Shown here one piece after another: positions 1 through 39,870 of a stretch of 64,000 nucleotides of DNA; positions within the stretch are counted from its first letter, which is position 1; every line of letters begins with the position of its first letter. The notes under the pieces are model-generated. The model saw only the letters and a program-made list of their open reading frames with translations, was not told the origin of the DNA and made no database searches. Source of the DNA: Gibbula magus (Eukaryota > Mollusca > Gastropoda > Trochida > Trochidae); assembly GCA_936450465.1 (NCBI GenBank), contig OW388302.1, positions 12,177,530 to 12,241,529 of the forward strand, read 5' to 3'. The translations under genes were made by a program, and so were the position numbers.

Positions 1-30700
<30,700 letters not shown>

Positions 30701-30880
30701 TGTTTTTTCTGAAAAAAGAGTAAGAAATAGTAAGAGAAAATAATACCGTAGTTATTTACTAGTTAATAAGGTAAAATTATATTATATAACCACATCTGAA
30801 AGGTCTCATCACAATGAATGCACATGTCAAGTTTCAAAAGCCTATCAACCAATCAAAAGTTTTGAGTTGACCATGGTTAA

Positions 30881-31099
30881 CATGGGTTGAAATTAACCTT
30901 TTCAATGCAGTACCCACTCGGACTAGTGCATTTCTAAAAGTACTAGTCCAGACTTATTCCAGCTAGCCAAATACATCTCCATGATCACTTCACCTCAAAT
31001 TCTAACTAGTCTTTTGGACTACCAGTTTTTACACTCAACTACCCAAGCTTCTTTTTCATTAGCCATGGGCTACCGGACTAGTGCTAATTTCGAACCCTG
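30881..31099. mobile_element. Short DNA transposon with CAGGGTTCGAAATTA ends, copy 2
   Basis: Inverted relative to 20,858-21,071. It shares TGGAATAAGTCTGGACTAGT and GATCATGGAGATGTATTTGG (as complements). Flanked by the 5-bp repeat GTTAA. Confidence 0.78.
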
Positions 31100-31794
31100 G
31101 TTAAAGTTTTTCAGACAGACAGACGTATAAGTGGAAAAAAAAACATTATCCCCGTAATCTTTGTTTTGGGACTTAAAAATTGGTGAAAAATAGTTATTTT
31201 GTTATTGAAAGTAATGCAAAATGTGGTGTAGTATCACAGTAACTAATGATATATCTGTGGCCTAAGGTGGGTGCAATATATTTTTGATAATTTGATAACA
31301 ATAATTGATAGATGTTGAAAATTCTTAAAGGAAATGAAGTCGACCTTGAGAGACAAAAATATGAATTAATATGGATCCATTTAAACTAATGTCTTAATTT
31401 TTTCATGAGAGAAGAATGTAATAATAAGAGTACCCAAAAATAAATAAAAAACCATGATACTAATTATGGTAGTGTGAAATTTTAGGTGACAATGGTATTC
31501 GCATAATTTTGTTTACGCGTTGACTAGCATTTTCAGCATCAGATATGCATTGACAAAAAGTACAAAGATGATAAATGGACTATTATATTATCACTATTTT
31601 TAAAAATAATTTGGAACAATTTATTATATTAATCAACTAATTTGCAACAAATAGATGAACAGTTCACCTACGAAAAATAAGTTTGCAGGTATTCTGAGAA
31701 TAAAAAGGTTTTTTTAAGGTTTTAACACACAACAAATATTCCAGAAATAGGCCTACAACAGTGATGACAACTGCACTGACTTTTCAGATTTTGT
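31100..31794. other. Intron sequence left of DIRS element 2
   Basis: AT-rich DNAH6 intron 1 with no recognised feature. Confidence 0.6.
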
Positions 31795-31836
31795 ATAATA
31801 GTACGTTTTTGATTAAACGTAATTATTTATACTTAC

Positions 31837-31999
31837 CTGTTGACTAGACCTACTTTGCCTTACCTCCCAGGGGTAATGCTATTTCAACCTTAATACAGAC
31901 GAACTTGAAGAATGGATGAGGGGTGCGTAAAATCCCTTATCCAAGGGCCGGTAAGTCTAGATGGTCTCGTGACGTCACTACCGGTTCATATCACTCTCC
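31837..31999. repeat. DIRS element 2 left inverted terminal repeat
   Basis: 163 bp from CTGTTGACTAGACCTAC to TCACTCTCC, reverse complement of 38,711-38,873. The outer extension 31,800-31,836 is unique to this end. Confidence 0.93.
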
Positions 32000-32052
32000 G
32001 AAAGTCCCAAAGGCAAGACAGACCAAGTGGGGAGGATGGGAGGGCCTAGAGC

Positions 32053-32147
32053 GTAGGTCTAGTCAACAGGTAAGTATAAATAATTACGTTTAATCAAAAA
32101 CGTACTATTATTTAAATACCTATCTGTTGACTAGACCTACTTTGCCT
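32053..32147. repeat. DIRS element 2 internal complementary region
   Basis: The complement of the left end (through ACGTACTATTAT) runs directly into the complement of the right end (ATTATTTAAATACC), recording the circle junction. Confidence 0.92.
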
Positions 32148-32452
32148 AGAATCCCACCGCAAGGAGGCGGGTCAGTAGATACATGGTAGTGACGAGACCA
32201 GCGACTAGCCCTGAGTGTAAGCTAACCTACGAGTCCTCCACCCTGTGGTGAGGACAAGGCACAGCCCGGGAGATACCATCTCTACCGCTAAGCGGATCGA
32301 AGAGACAACCCTGCCACTCAACTTCCGATCAACATACCGCCCCCCAAACCCCAACAGGGAGGGGGGGGTCAAAACGAAGTTAAAGAAAAAACCAACAGAC
32401 ACGAGAGTAAGCAATGTAACCCCTGTTTATTTACAATAAGTCCCAAACGCGT

Positions 32453-35449
32453 CTAAGAAGGATGACCCCTTCTTGGTCTGGTTGGGGGGACCACCTTCGT
32501 CTGCGCGAAGACCTGTGGACCCAGCCTAGAGATGCCTTCAAGATCAGCAGTGGAGACATCTCGCAGGTAATGGTTGGCGAAAACCTCTGATGAACGCCAA
32601 AAACACCCTGCCATGACATCCGAAACCGCGATGTTGCAGTGATACGCCATCGTGGCTGAAACTGCGCGGATCTCATGAGGATTGGAACGCGACGGCGGAG
32701 GCAAATCAGCGGCCTTGTACGCATCAATTACCGCCGATCTTAGATACACCCCCAACGCTCGCTTGTCTAGTTCCTTGGTGCTCCTGGGTGAGTGAGGCAA
32801 GAACAGACGACGCCTGCCATCCCTCAGCCTGCGGGTACGCTGCGTGTACACCCTTAAGGCTCTTACTGGACACAAAGAGAGATCCACCTCATCTGAGTCC
32901 GAACCCAGAGCTGGGATAGAGAACGTACGTCCCGCTTCATCCGCTGCTTGGTTCTTACAGACAAAATCAGGAGCCAACCCCAGCGAGGCGGAGCCCCCCT
33001 CCCTGACCTCAAAACGTAGCAGGTCCGCCTGCAACGCATGGATCTCTGAAATCCGCGCTGCAGAGGCCATGGCCACCAGAAAAATGACCTTGATGGTGAG
33101 AGGGAGGAGAGGCACGTCGGAGAGCGGTTCATACCTATCGGAGCGCAGGTGGTTGAGCACAATGGCTAAGTCCCATTCAGGTGGGCGAAGCCTGGACCTG
33201 CCGTCCACCGAACGGAAGGTCTTAATTAGGCCCTTGAGGACCGACACATCCAATCCTGGCGATCTCTTCCTGAGAACCGACAGGATGGCCGACATGTTGG
33301 TGTTAATTGACGACGCCTTAAGATGTCTAGTGTTGCGAAGGTACACCAAGTACTCCGCAACCTGAGGCACTGAAGCCTCTGCCGGAATGAAATCCCTCTG
33401 AGCACAGAACGAGGCGAAGGCCTGCCACTGGAAATCATAGAGCTTCCTAGTGGTTTTCCTATGCGAGGTAGCTATTGCGTTGGCGACGCACTTAGAGTAT
33501 CCACTACTCCTTAACCCTCTTTTAATACAAGCCAAGCGTGAAGGGAGAACACCTGAGGGTTCTCGTGTAACCTTCCGCTTGGCCTGCTGATGAGCAGATC
33601 CCTCCGTATCTGAATCGGAACCGGTTCCTGCCGACAGAGCCGACGGAGAGGAACGAACCACGGCCGGGCTGGCCACCAAGGGGCGACCAGCAGGAGACGA
33701 AGAATCCGAGTTTCCCCTATCTTGGCTACAACTTGGGAGAGGATGGCCGGCGGCGGAAAAGCATAGGCGTCCATCCCCTCCCACCCTAACGAGAGCGCGT
33801 CTAAGCCCATCGCTAGCGGGTCTGGCACTGGGGAGATGTAGGTTTGCAATTGGTGGTTGAGACACGTCGCGAACAGATCTATCAGCGGGGTGCCGAACTG
33901 GAGACACAACCCCCTGAAAACCACCGGATTCAGTTGCCACTCCGTTGGGGGAGGGGCATCCGGACGTGACAACGCGTCCGCCAAGACGTTCTTGGCACCT
34001 GGAATGTGGACCGCTCGAATGTCCAGGTCCACCTCGTCCACCAACTCGAAGAGCTGGAGTGACACGCGTAGCAGAGACTGTGCCTTGGTGGACCCCTGCT
34101 TGTTTATCGACCAAGCAGCCGCCGAACTGTCCGTGTGTACTAGCAGGCACTGGCCCCTCAAGGGGACCTGCCAGTGCTGAATGGCAAGACGTACTGCGTC
34201 CAACTCGAGGACGTTGATGTGTAGGTTCCGCTCTGATGGGGACCAAACTCCCGCCACCTGTTCGTGACTCATGTGCGCTCCCCACCCTTGGGTGGAGGCG
34301 TCTACAAACAGGTGAGCTGAGGGGGGGCGAGGACGAAGTGGAACGCCTGCGAACACACTCTCGTCTACCCGCCACCAAGCTAGGAACCGATGTAGGTCTG
34401 GGGTTAAGACTATGTCGTGACGACAACGCGTCTCCCTGATGTGGGGATTCAGGAACACCTGTAACGGGCGAAGGAACAACCTCCCCCTGCGGATCAGGTC
34501 CTGAGCTGACGTTAATAACCCCAACACTCTTTGCCACTGACGTAGGGAGAGCGAGGCATCGAGCGCGCGATCCATAAGGCGATCGTAACGAGCCATCCGC
34601 TCCCTCGTGACGAAACCGCGGAACAGCCGGGTGTCTAGGATAGCCCCTAGGAACTTCAGACGAGTTGCCGGAACCAAGTCCGACTTCTCTAAGTTCACTA
34701 GCCACCCCAGACGACGGAACAGGTCCATCGTGAACCTGAGCTGCGCCTCGAGAACGACCGGGGAGCGGTCGTGAGCGATCCCATCGTCCAAGTACATTAG
34801 GAACTGAATGTCGCATTGGTGAAGGAATTGGACGATGGGCTGAGTCACCCGTGTGAATAACCAGGGGGCGGACGAGATCCCGAACGGGAGCACGCACCAC
34901 TGAAAATGTCTGCCGTCCAGGATGAAGCGGAGGTACCTGCGGTCCCGATAGTGAATCGGCACGTGCAGGTACGCATCCTGTAGATCGAGAGACACCATGC
35001 AGTCTGAGCGCTCCAAGGACCGCATCACTGAGGGAAGCGTCAAGAGTCGAAAATATGGCGGCCGAACGAGGAAGGAGCGGTTGAACACCTTCAAATCGTG
35101 AATTAGCCGCCATTTTTTCGAGTTCCTTTTGGGTATTACGAACACTGGGGAGTAAAACCCCGGCGTTAGATGCGGGGTCAGGACCTCCTGCACCGCCCGT
35201 TTGGAGATTAATATCTCCACCTGTTCCAATGTCAATTTGAGCCGGTCCCCTGCTAAGGGACGCTCCATTGGAGTACAGGTGAGGGGCGGCGGAGACGAGA
35301 CGGGAATGCGGAACCCCTGACCCAGAATCCGACACACGTAAGGGTCTAACCCTAACTGTACCCAGTTGCTGACAAAGTCTTGGAGGCGACCCCCCACCAA
35401 GCCCTCCGACACCGGAACGAGTGGAGGAGGGAGCAGCGGGGGTGACCAC
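32453..35449 (-). CDS. DIRS element 2 tyrosine recombinase
   Basis: The recombinase domain lies in the last ~350 codons (from about 33,530). The core-binding part reads IATSHRKTTRKLYDFQWQAF. The catalytic Arg is in SAARISEIHAL (about 33,037-33,066), the H-x-x-R box is HEIRAVS (about 32,657-32,679), and the likely nucleophile Tyr is in FANHYLRD (about 32,553-32,580). The same frame is open for a further 640 codons upstream, overlapping the whole RT-RNase H-methyltransferase frame. That part looks Ser/Gly/Arg-rich and is probably a by-product of GC-rich codon use. No ATG marks the domain start. Confidence 0.9.
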   Translation of the reverse strand: MVTPAAPSSTRSGVGGLGGGSPPRLCQQLGTVRVRPLRVSDSGSGVPHSRLVSAAPHLYSNGASLSRGPAQIDIGTGGDINLQTGGAGGPDPASNAGVLLPSVRNTQKELEKMAANSRFEGVQPLLPRSAAIFSTLDASLSDAVLGALRLHGVSRSTGCVPARADSLSGPQVPPLHPGRQTFSVVRAPVRDLVRPLVIHTGDSAHRPIPSPMRHSVPNVLGRWDRSRPLPGRSRGAAQVHDGPVPSSGVASELREVGLGSGNSSEVPRGYPRHPAVPRFRHEGADGSLRSPYGSRARCLALPTSVAKSVGVINVSSGPDPQGEVVPSPVTGVPESPHQGDALSSRHSLNPRPTSVPSLVAGRRECVRRRSTSSSPPLSSPVCRRLHPRVGSAHESRTGGGSLVPIRAEPTHQRPRVGRSTSCHSALAGPLEGPVPASTHGQFGGCLVDKQAGVHQGTVSATRVTPALRVGGRGGPGHSSGPHSRCQERLGGRVVTSGCPSPNGVATESGGFQGVVSPVRHPADRSVRDVSQPPIANLHLPSARPASDGLRRALVRVGGDGRLCFSAAGHPLPSCSQDRGNSDSSSPAGRPLVASPAVVRSSPSALSAGTGSDSDTEGSAHQQAKRKVTREPSGVLPSRLACIKRGLRSSGYSKCVANAIATSHRKTTRKLYDFQWQAFASFCAQRDFIPAEASVPQVAEYLVYLRNTRHLKASSINTNMSAILSVLRKRSPGLDVSVLKGLIKTFRSVDGRSRLRPPEWDLAIVLNHLRSDRYEPLSDVPLLPLTIKVIFLVAMASAARISEIHALQADLLRFEVREGGSASLGLAPDFVCKNQAADEAGRTFSIPALGSDSDEVDLSLCPVRALRVYTQRTRRLRDGRRRLFLPHSPRSTKELDKRALGVYLRSAVIDAYKAADLPPPSRSNPHEIRAVSATMAYHCNIAVSDVMAGCFWRSSEVFANHYLRDVSTADLEGISRLGPQVFAQTKVVPPTRPRRGHPS

Positions 35450-35589
35450 GAGTCACTTCCTCCACTTCTTTTGCGGGGTACGACCTCCGGCGCCAGGCCG
35501 GGGGGACTTGGGGGACTGACCCGTGGATCCACGGCCACGACCTCCCCGCCGAAAGTCCGTTTTCGCTTTCTTGGGGGAAGGTTGGCCAC
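33511..35589 (-). CDS. DIRS element 2 RT, RNase H and Dam-like methyltransferase
   Basis: 692 codons in one frame. RT has WRLIHDLKVFNRSF, VSLDLQDAYLHVPIH, VLPFGISSAPWLF and the catalytic YLDD (34,783-34,794). RNase H has LFVDASTQGWGAH, HINVLELDAV, VHTDSSAAAW and NVLADALSRPD. The Dam-like region has LIDLFATCLNHQL, LDALSLGWEG and YAFPPPAIL, with FPPP in place of the usual NPPY. The opening codon is not ATG and the frame overlaps the end of gag by 137 bp, so frameshift or reinitiation is likely. All catalytic Asp/Glu of RT and RNase H seem present. Confidence 0.95.
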   Translation of the reverse strand: MANLPPRKRKRTFGGEVVAVDPRVSPPSPPGLAPEVVPRKRSGGSDSWSPPLLPPPLVPVSEGLVGGRLQDFVSNWVQLGLDPYVCRILGQGFRIPVSSPPPLTCTPMERPLAGDRLKLTLEQVEILISKRAVQEVLTPHLTPGFYSPVFVIPKRNSKKWRLIHDLKVFNRSFLVRPPYFRLLTLPSVMRSLERSDCMVSLDLQDAYLHVPIHYRDRRYLRFILDGRHFQWCVLPFGISSAPWLFTRVTQPIVQFLHQCDIQFLMYLDDGIAHDRSPVVLEAQLRFTMDLFRRLGWLVNLEKSDLVPATRLKFLGAILDTRLFRGFVTRERMARYDRLMDRALDASLSLRQWQRVLGLLTSAQDLIRRGRLFLRPLQVFLNPHIRETRCRHDIVLTPDLHRFLAWWRVDESVFAGVPLRPRPPSAHLFVDASTQGWGAHMSHEQVAGVWSPSERNLHINVLELDAVRLAIQHWQVPLRGQCLLVHTDSSAAAWSINKQGSTKAQSLLRVSLQLFELVDEVDLDIRAVHIPGAKNVLADALSRPDAPPPTEWQLNPVVFRGLCLQFGTPLIDLFATCLNHQLQTYISPVPDPLAMGLDALSLGWEGMDAYAFPPPAILSQVVAKIGETRILRLLLVAPWWPARPWFVPLRRLCRQEPVPIQIRRDLLISRPSGRLHENPQVFSLHAWLVLKEG

Positions 35590-37246
35590 TGCCCTGCCCT
35601 TGCCCCTGACGAAAATTGGTCTGCGGACGCTTTGGTGTCGTTTGCCTCTGCGTGACGAGCCGATTAGTGAGGTCTTGCTGTTGGGCCTCCTGTCGTGCTC
35701 TCAAAACCTCCGGGATACGACCACCAAACAGAGTTTCAGCGTGAGCAGGGGCATGTCGAAGGAAATTCTTATGATCTGGGTTGAGACCTGACCGGTAGAG
35801 GAAATTGTCTCTGCGAAGCACTGTTATACTCGATGAAATCCGCGACGCTGATAACATGATCTGCGCAAGGTCCGCAGCCACATCACCAAACGCTTTGAAC
35901 AACACCGGGTCCCCCGCCTCCATGCCCGCCTGCTTAGCACAAGCCAGCATCGCCTGACATGTGAAAGCCACGTTGTTCCCCAAGCCTAACACCGAACGCG
36001 CCTCCCTGTCAAGATGAGAGAACTGTGCCTCAGACACGCGGTGAAGCAGGTTGGTGGTAAACAACCGGGACGCCCCCTGATCAAGGGGAGGCGGAACAAG
36101 CTGAAAAGGGACCGGATACAAGGGCAGACGCCGTCTGCGCTTGTCCGGCACCACCAAAGGCGGAAGCAAACGATTGGGCATCGCAGATGATACGACTTGC
36201 TCCATATCCTCGGTGGCCTCCAAAAGAAGCCTATGAGGTGGAAGGGCAAGACGCGCGGGAGGTACCTCGCCATCGGGGCCAAAGGAAGCCCTCCTGGCCG
36301 CCGACGTGCGCGGACCCGTCACGCTGACTTGGCTAAGTGGAACGTCCGCGAACGAAGCCACTTCGGATAGCATAGCTATTGCGTCAACCACTGGAGGATC
36401 CTCCGACGATCCCGTACCCTCCGCCTCCGTTTCTATACTGATGAACGGAGGGTTCGACACGTCCACGTAACGGGTGTCACGTTCCGGTGAGTCCGGCGAG
36501 GAGTCACGTAAGGGTGACATCACCGTGACACGCCGCTCCGGGGTGCGAGGGGTACGCGAAGGAGTCGCGGGTGCGGAGGCCCTAGCGGACGAGGAACGCG
36601 CACCCTGAGGTACGTCATCCGCATAGGGCTCACACGAACGCGTAGTCGTAGTGTGAGTAGGTAAGTTCCGCGGACCCAAACGCGCATCGAGCAAGGAAGA
36701 GACCATATCCTTGACGGATGCCAGAAGGAGGGAAGGATCGACCTTGTCGAACCTAGCCTTCTTGGACTTCTTCTTCTTGCTCTTGGGCGTAGCGGGTCCG
36801 CCCACCTTAAGTCTAAGCGGAGACAACCGTTGGTCCGGCGAAGGAGGGGACAACGGGTGAGTCCGCGAACGAGAACCGGAACACGACGGCGGAGGGGGGG
36901 AGCGTAACTTCGACCCCCCAGCGGGTTCGGACAGGTCCGATTCCCTGTCGAATTCATCCGCCCGTTCCGTGAGGACAATGTCAACATCCTCCACCGGAGA
37001 CGGATGACGAATGGGAGACACCTCCCTACGTTGAGCTGACGACGTACGCTTCTGTGACGCAGCCCTATCGGCCACCGACTTGCGTATGGCGGAAACGTAC
37101 GCGAGGAACTCCGATTCGGAGAGAGGAGCGCACTCGTCGCAACGGTAATCCTCTTCGCAAAGGTCCTTGCACTTTCTGCATAACAAGTGCGGATCCTTAG
37201 AGGCGGACTTCCTGCCTCCGCAGTTCGTGCAGAAGGCGGAGTACAT
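35453..37246 (-). CDS. DIRS element 2 gag-like ORF1
   Basis: 598 codons from ATG at 37,244-37,246 (MYSAFCTNCGGRK). The frame is open upstream but this is the first ATG, and the Cys-rich start is typical. A zinc-binding-like block follows (CTNCGGRK, LCRKCKDLC, YRCDECAPL). There is a long Ser/Pro/Arg-rich region, a conserved helical segment near residues 380-500, and a Gly/Lys/Arg-rich nucleic-acid-binding tail (RRGGRGRGSTGQ). It is predicted to bind the element RNA. Confidence 0.88.
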   Translation of the reverse strand: MYSAFCTNCGGRKSASKDPHLLCRKCKDLCEEDYRCDECAPLSESEFLAYVSAIRKSVADRAASQKRTSSAQRREVSPIRHPSPVEDVDIVLTERADEFDRESDLSEPAGGSKLRSPPPPSCSGSRSRTHPLSPPSPDQRLSPLRLKVGGPATPKSKKKKSKKARFDKVDPSLLLASVKDMVSSLLDARLGPRNLPTHTTTTRSCEPYADDVPQGARSSSARASAPATPSRTPRTPERRVTVMSPLRDSSPDSPERDTRYVDVSNPPFISIETEAEGTGSSEDPPVVDAIAMLSEVASFADVPLSQVSVTGPRTSAARRASFGPDGEVPPARLALPPHRLLLEATEDMEQVVSSAMPNRLLPPLVVPDKRRRRLPLYPVPFQLVPPPLDQGASRLFTTNLLHRVSEAQFSHLDREARSVLGLGNNVAFTCQAMLACAKQAGMEAGDPVLFKAFGDVAADLAQIMLSASRISSSITVLRRDNFLYRSGLNPDHKNFLRHAPAHAETLFGGRIPEVLRARQEAQQQDLTNRLVTQRQTTPKRPQTNFRQGQGQGSGQPSPKKAKTDFRRGGRGRGSTGQSPKSPRPGAGGRTPQKKWRK

Positions 37247-37454
37247 GGCGAACGGTAACGATAAAACGCGTAACGTAAGCGAAGGTAGAGACAGTCGAGT
37301 CACCTACACAGCGTCGCAACAAAAACTCTGAACTCGAAGAGCACAAAGTCAAAATCAAGTAACCACCCGCCAAGGTAAACAAAGACGAACAAGCCAAACC
37401 AAAAAATAGGCTAAACACTAACAAGATAATTCAATCTTTATTCACATAACATTC

Positions 37455-37730
37455 GTGCGTGAACCAAACCTTAAGTGACTGGCGTAGCGAGTCACTTGAA
37501 CCAAAGTGAGTCACCCTAAGGGTGAGTCACGTATAATCGACCTAAGTCGAACCAAACCCTAAGCGACTGGCGTAGCGAGTCACTTGAACCAAAGTGAGTC
37601 ACCCTAAGGGTGACTCACGTATAATCGACCTAAGTCGAACCAAACCCTAAGTGACTGGCGTAGCGAGTCACTTGAACCAAAGTGAATCACCCTAAGGGTG
37701 AGTCACGTAGAATCCACCTAAGGCGAATGG
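37455..37730. repeat. 88-bp tandem repeats in DIRS element 2 leader
   Basis: Three copies starting at 37,475, 37,563 and 37,651. Each contains GACTGGCGTAGCGAGTCAC and the palindromic GTGAGTCACCCTAAGGGTGA. It lies upstream of gag, so it may be promoter or leader sequence. Confidence 0.93.
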
Positions 37731-37769
37731 TAGGCGAAAGCTAGCAACGGGCAACGCGAGTCACTGACG

Positions 37770-38445
37770 AGGAGTGTATCCACTGCTCCTTAACCAAGCT
37801 AGTGACTCACCTAAGGCGAACAACTAGCGAGCCAGTGACAGGCGAGGCGAGAAGCCAAGCGAGACGCGAAGCACTTGAGTACGGACCGCAGGCGAATGAC
37901 AAGCGACAAGCGAATGACAAGCGAGGCGAGTCACCCGCGTAGGAGAGATACCACTGCTCCTTTACATTACGCAAGTCAAACCCACAGTTTCCTAAGGTAC
38001 AGACCGATAAGCGTAAGCCAAGCGAGAGCGAATGACAAACGAAGCAAGCCAAACGAATTAGGAGAGATACCACTACTCCTCTACGATACGCAAGACAAAC
38101 ACTTAACAGTTAGCACTAGAGTACAACCGACAGGCGTATGACAAGCGAATTAGGAGTGATTCCACTAGCTCCTTTACCGTACGCAAGTCAACAACCCACA
38201 GTTAACACTAAAGTACAGACCGAAAGCGCGTGACAAGCGAAAGCGAATGGCCAGCGAAGCGAGTCAAACGATTAGGAGAGATGCCACTACTCCTCTACCA
38301 GACGCAAGACAAACACCTAACAGTCAGCACTCGGAACGAATGGCGAATGACCAAGCGAAAGCGGATGACAAGCAAGCGAGTCACCCCCGTAGGAGAGATA
38401 CCACTGCTCCTTTACCCTACGCAAGTCAAACACCCAACAGTCAGG
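37770..38445. repeat. Second tandem array in DIRS element 2 leader
   Basis: About six irregular copies, roughly 115 bp apart, of AGGAGAGATACCACTGCTCC followed by TTTACNNTACGCAAGTCAAA, with GCGAATGACAAGCGA spacers. It lies between the 88-bp array and the right terminal repeat. Confidence 0.9.
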
Positions 38446-38710
38446 TGAGAGAAAACAAAGAATCACGAGCTGCACGTGCGGCGCATGCAATCCACCTACT
38501 CCGGATGGTCGCTAGCTAGCACATGTCAACAAGGCCCCTTGAAATCTAACACCTACTTGAAAAACAGATTGTAAACACAACCTGCACTAACGAAGAACAA
38601 CGTTGATGATATCTCTTGAACTAACAAGAGAAAAATAGCAAGTTAGCAACCCAAGTCGCTAAAACCCCAGTCACAGAACAAAACACGTCTGCCTTGCTCT
38701 GCAACTTTTA

Positions 38711-38873
38711 GGAGAGTGATATGAACCGGTAGTGACGTCACGAGACCATCTAGACTTACCGGCCCTTGGATAAGGGATTTTACGCACCCCTCATCCATTC
38801 TTCAAGTTCGTCTGTATTAAGGTTGAAATAGCATTACCCCTGGGAGGTAAGGCAAAGTAGGTCTAGTCAACAG
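38711..38873. repeat. DIRS element 2 right inverted terminal repeat
   Basis: Inverted copy of 31,837-31,999. The outer extension 38,874-38,890 (ATAGGTATTTAAATAAT) is unique to this end. Confidence 0.93.
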
Positions 38874-39502
38874 ATAGGTATTTAAATAATTACTTGATAT
38901 CGATATTTAAATCTATATAATATTGATGAGCAGTTATGCAATATCTGTTTTATAACATTTATACATTTTGTGTCATTTTGCATTTTCTTCTTATATTTTT
39001 AGTTGAAATGCACCTTCAATATAACAAATATGACTGTAAAAAGTTAAGACATAACATACAATTTTCATTCAATGACTTTCTTTATATATCAATGTCAACA
39101 TAAAGATGTGTGTGTTTCATCCTTTGCATCTGAAGTCCAGTGTTTTGACCTCTTAAATACAATCAGTGTCACAGGAACTGTTAGATTAGACAATAATTAT
39201 TCTTGGATACAATTTATTTTGCGTAAATGCAAATAATTCTGGGGGAAAACATTAGTCAGTAGTAAAGTACAGTTGTTGGAAGATCAGTCCCATTTCAGGA
39301 TTGTCATTGGAATCAGAACCACGGAGTCTTGATATAGTGTGACGGATTTAAATGTTCGAGGAGTAAACTTTATCAAGTTCATCTTCCTTAAAATACTTGA
39401 AGTGTCAATTTTGGTAAATAAACAATTTTAATGCAACGGGTTAAAAACCGTTCTAATTGACAATACAATAATCAGGTGATCTAAAACAAACTGTTTACTC
39501 AC

Positions 39503-39660
39503 CTTTAGGCAATTTTTCTAATAAATTAATGTATTGGAAGTTTGTGCACTACGCTTTACAATAAAATATTCATCACTGTTCCCAATGTTTACACGCAACC
39601 TAGTCCGCCATGTTGGTTGGTATACGTCACCTAGCAACAACCCGGAAGCTACCGAAAAGT
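39503..39660 (-). promoter_or_regulatory. DNAH6: Candidate DNAH6 promoter and non-coding exon 1
   Basis: Read on the minus strand, a strong donor (AAAG then GTGAGT, GT at 39,501-39,502) ends a possible 5'UTR exon. It would join the acceptor at 30,709-30,710, which lies 8 nt upstream of the coding ATG. Just upstream are GTCACCTAGCAAC (39,626-39,638), which fits the RFX X-box consensus RYYNYY-N-RRNRAC, an ETS-like CCGGAAG (39,642-39,648) and a YY1-like AACATGGCGGA (minus strand, near 39,607-39,617). RFX sites are typical of ciliary gene promoters. The start site is inferred to lie near 39,590-39,610. The resulting first intron is about 8.8 kb and contains DIRS element 2. Confidence 0.55.
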
Positions 39661-39779
39661 GCCGAAAATGTGACTAATTATTGTATTATTTAAACAAACA
39701 AATAAAACCTTGAAAATAAATGAATCGGTTAAAATATATAATTGCAGAGCTTGTATCATGTTAAATTTGATTAATAAAT

Positions 39780-39870
39780 AAACAAGTCACGCTTCGCGTA
39801 TTCTACGAACGAGATTTGACGAGAACTCAAAAGAGGAAGCAGACACTCGAAGATTTTTGTTTTTAACCGG
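39780..39870 (+). other. CpG-bearing segment with a possible first-exon donor
   Basis: On the plus strand, CACGCTTCGCGTATTCTACG through TTTTAACCG then GTACGT (GT at 39,870-39,871) looks like a short untranslated first exon. It lies about 150 bp from the DNAH6 X-box, pointing the other way. It could serve tropomodulin (next known exon at 59,653) or an unseen transcript. Sequence evidence is weak. Confidence 0.25.

Larger units (their letters stand above)
31800..38890 (-). mobile_element. DIRS-type YR retrotransposon, element 2 (apparently intact)
   Basis: About 7.1 kb in the proposed DNAH6 intron 1, same sense as the gene. Inverted terminal repeats are 31,837-31,999 and 38,711-38,873 (163 bp, no mismatch seen). 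The internal complementary region is 32,053-32,147. ATAAT occurs at both outer borders (31,795-31,799 and 38,886-38,890) and once in the stored junction, the pattern expected if the recombinase joined ends at a shared short sequence. gag, RT-RNase H-methyltransferase and YR frames are all open. It is a different lineage from element 1 and has no obvious disabling mutation, so it could be a recent or active copy. Confidence 0.95.

Noticed and set aside
33600..35449. N-terminal 600 codons of the YR frame in DIRS element 2 as protein
   Set aside because: Low-complexity, overlaps RT-RNase H in full and shows no motif. The recombinase domain starts only at about 33,530.
37807..38519. ORFs across 37.8-38.5 kb
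   Set aside because: Products of the tandem repeats in the DIRS element 2 leader (recurring KHLTVSTR-type strings).
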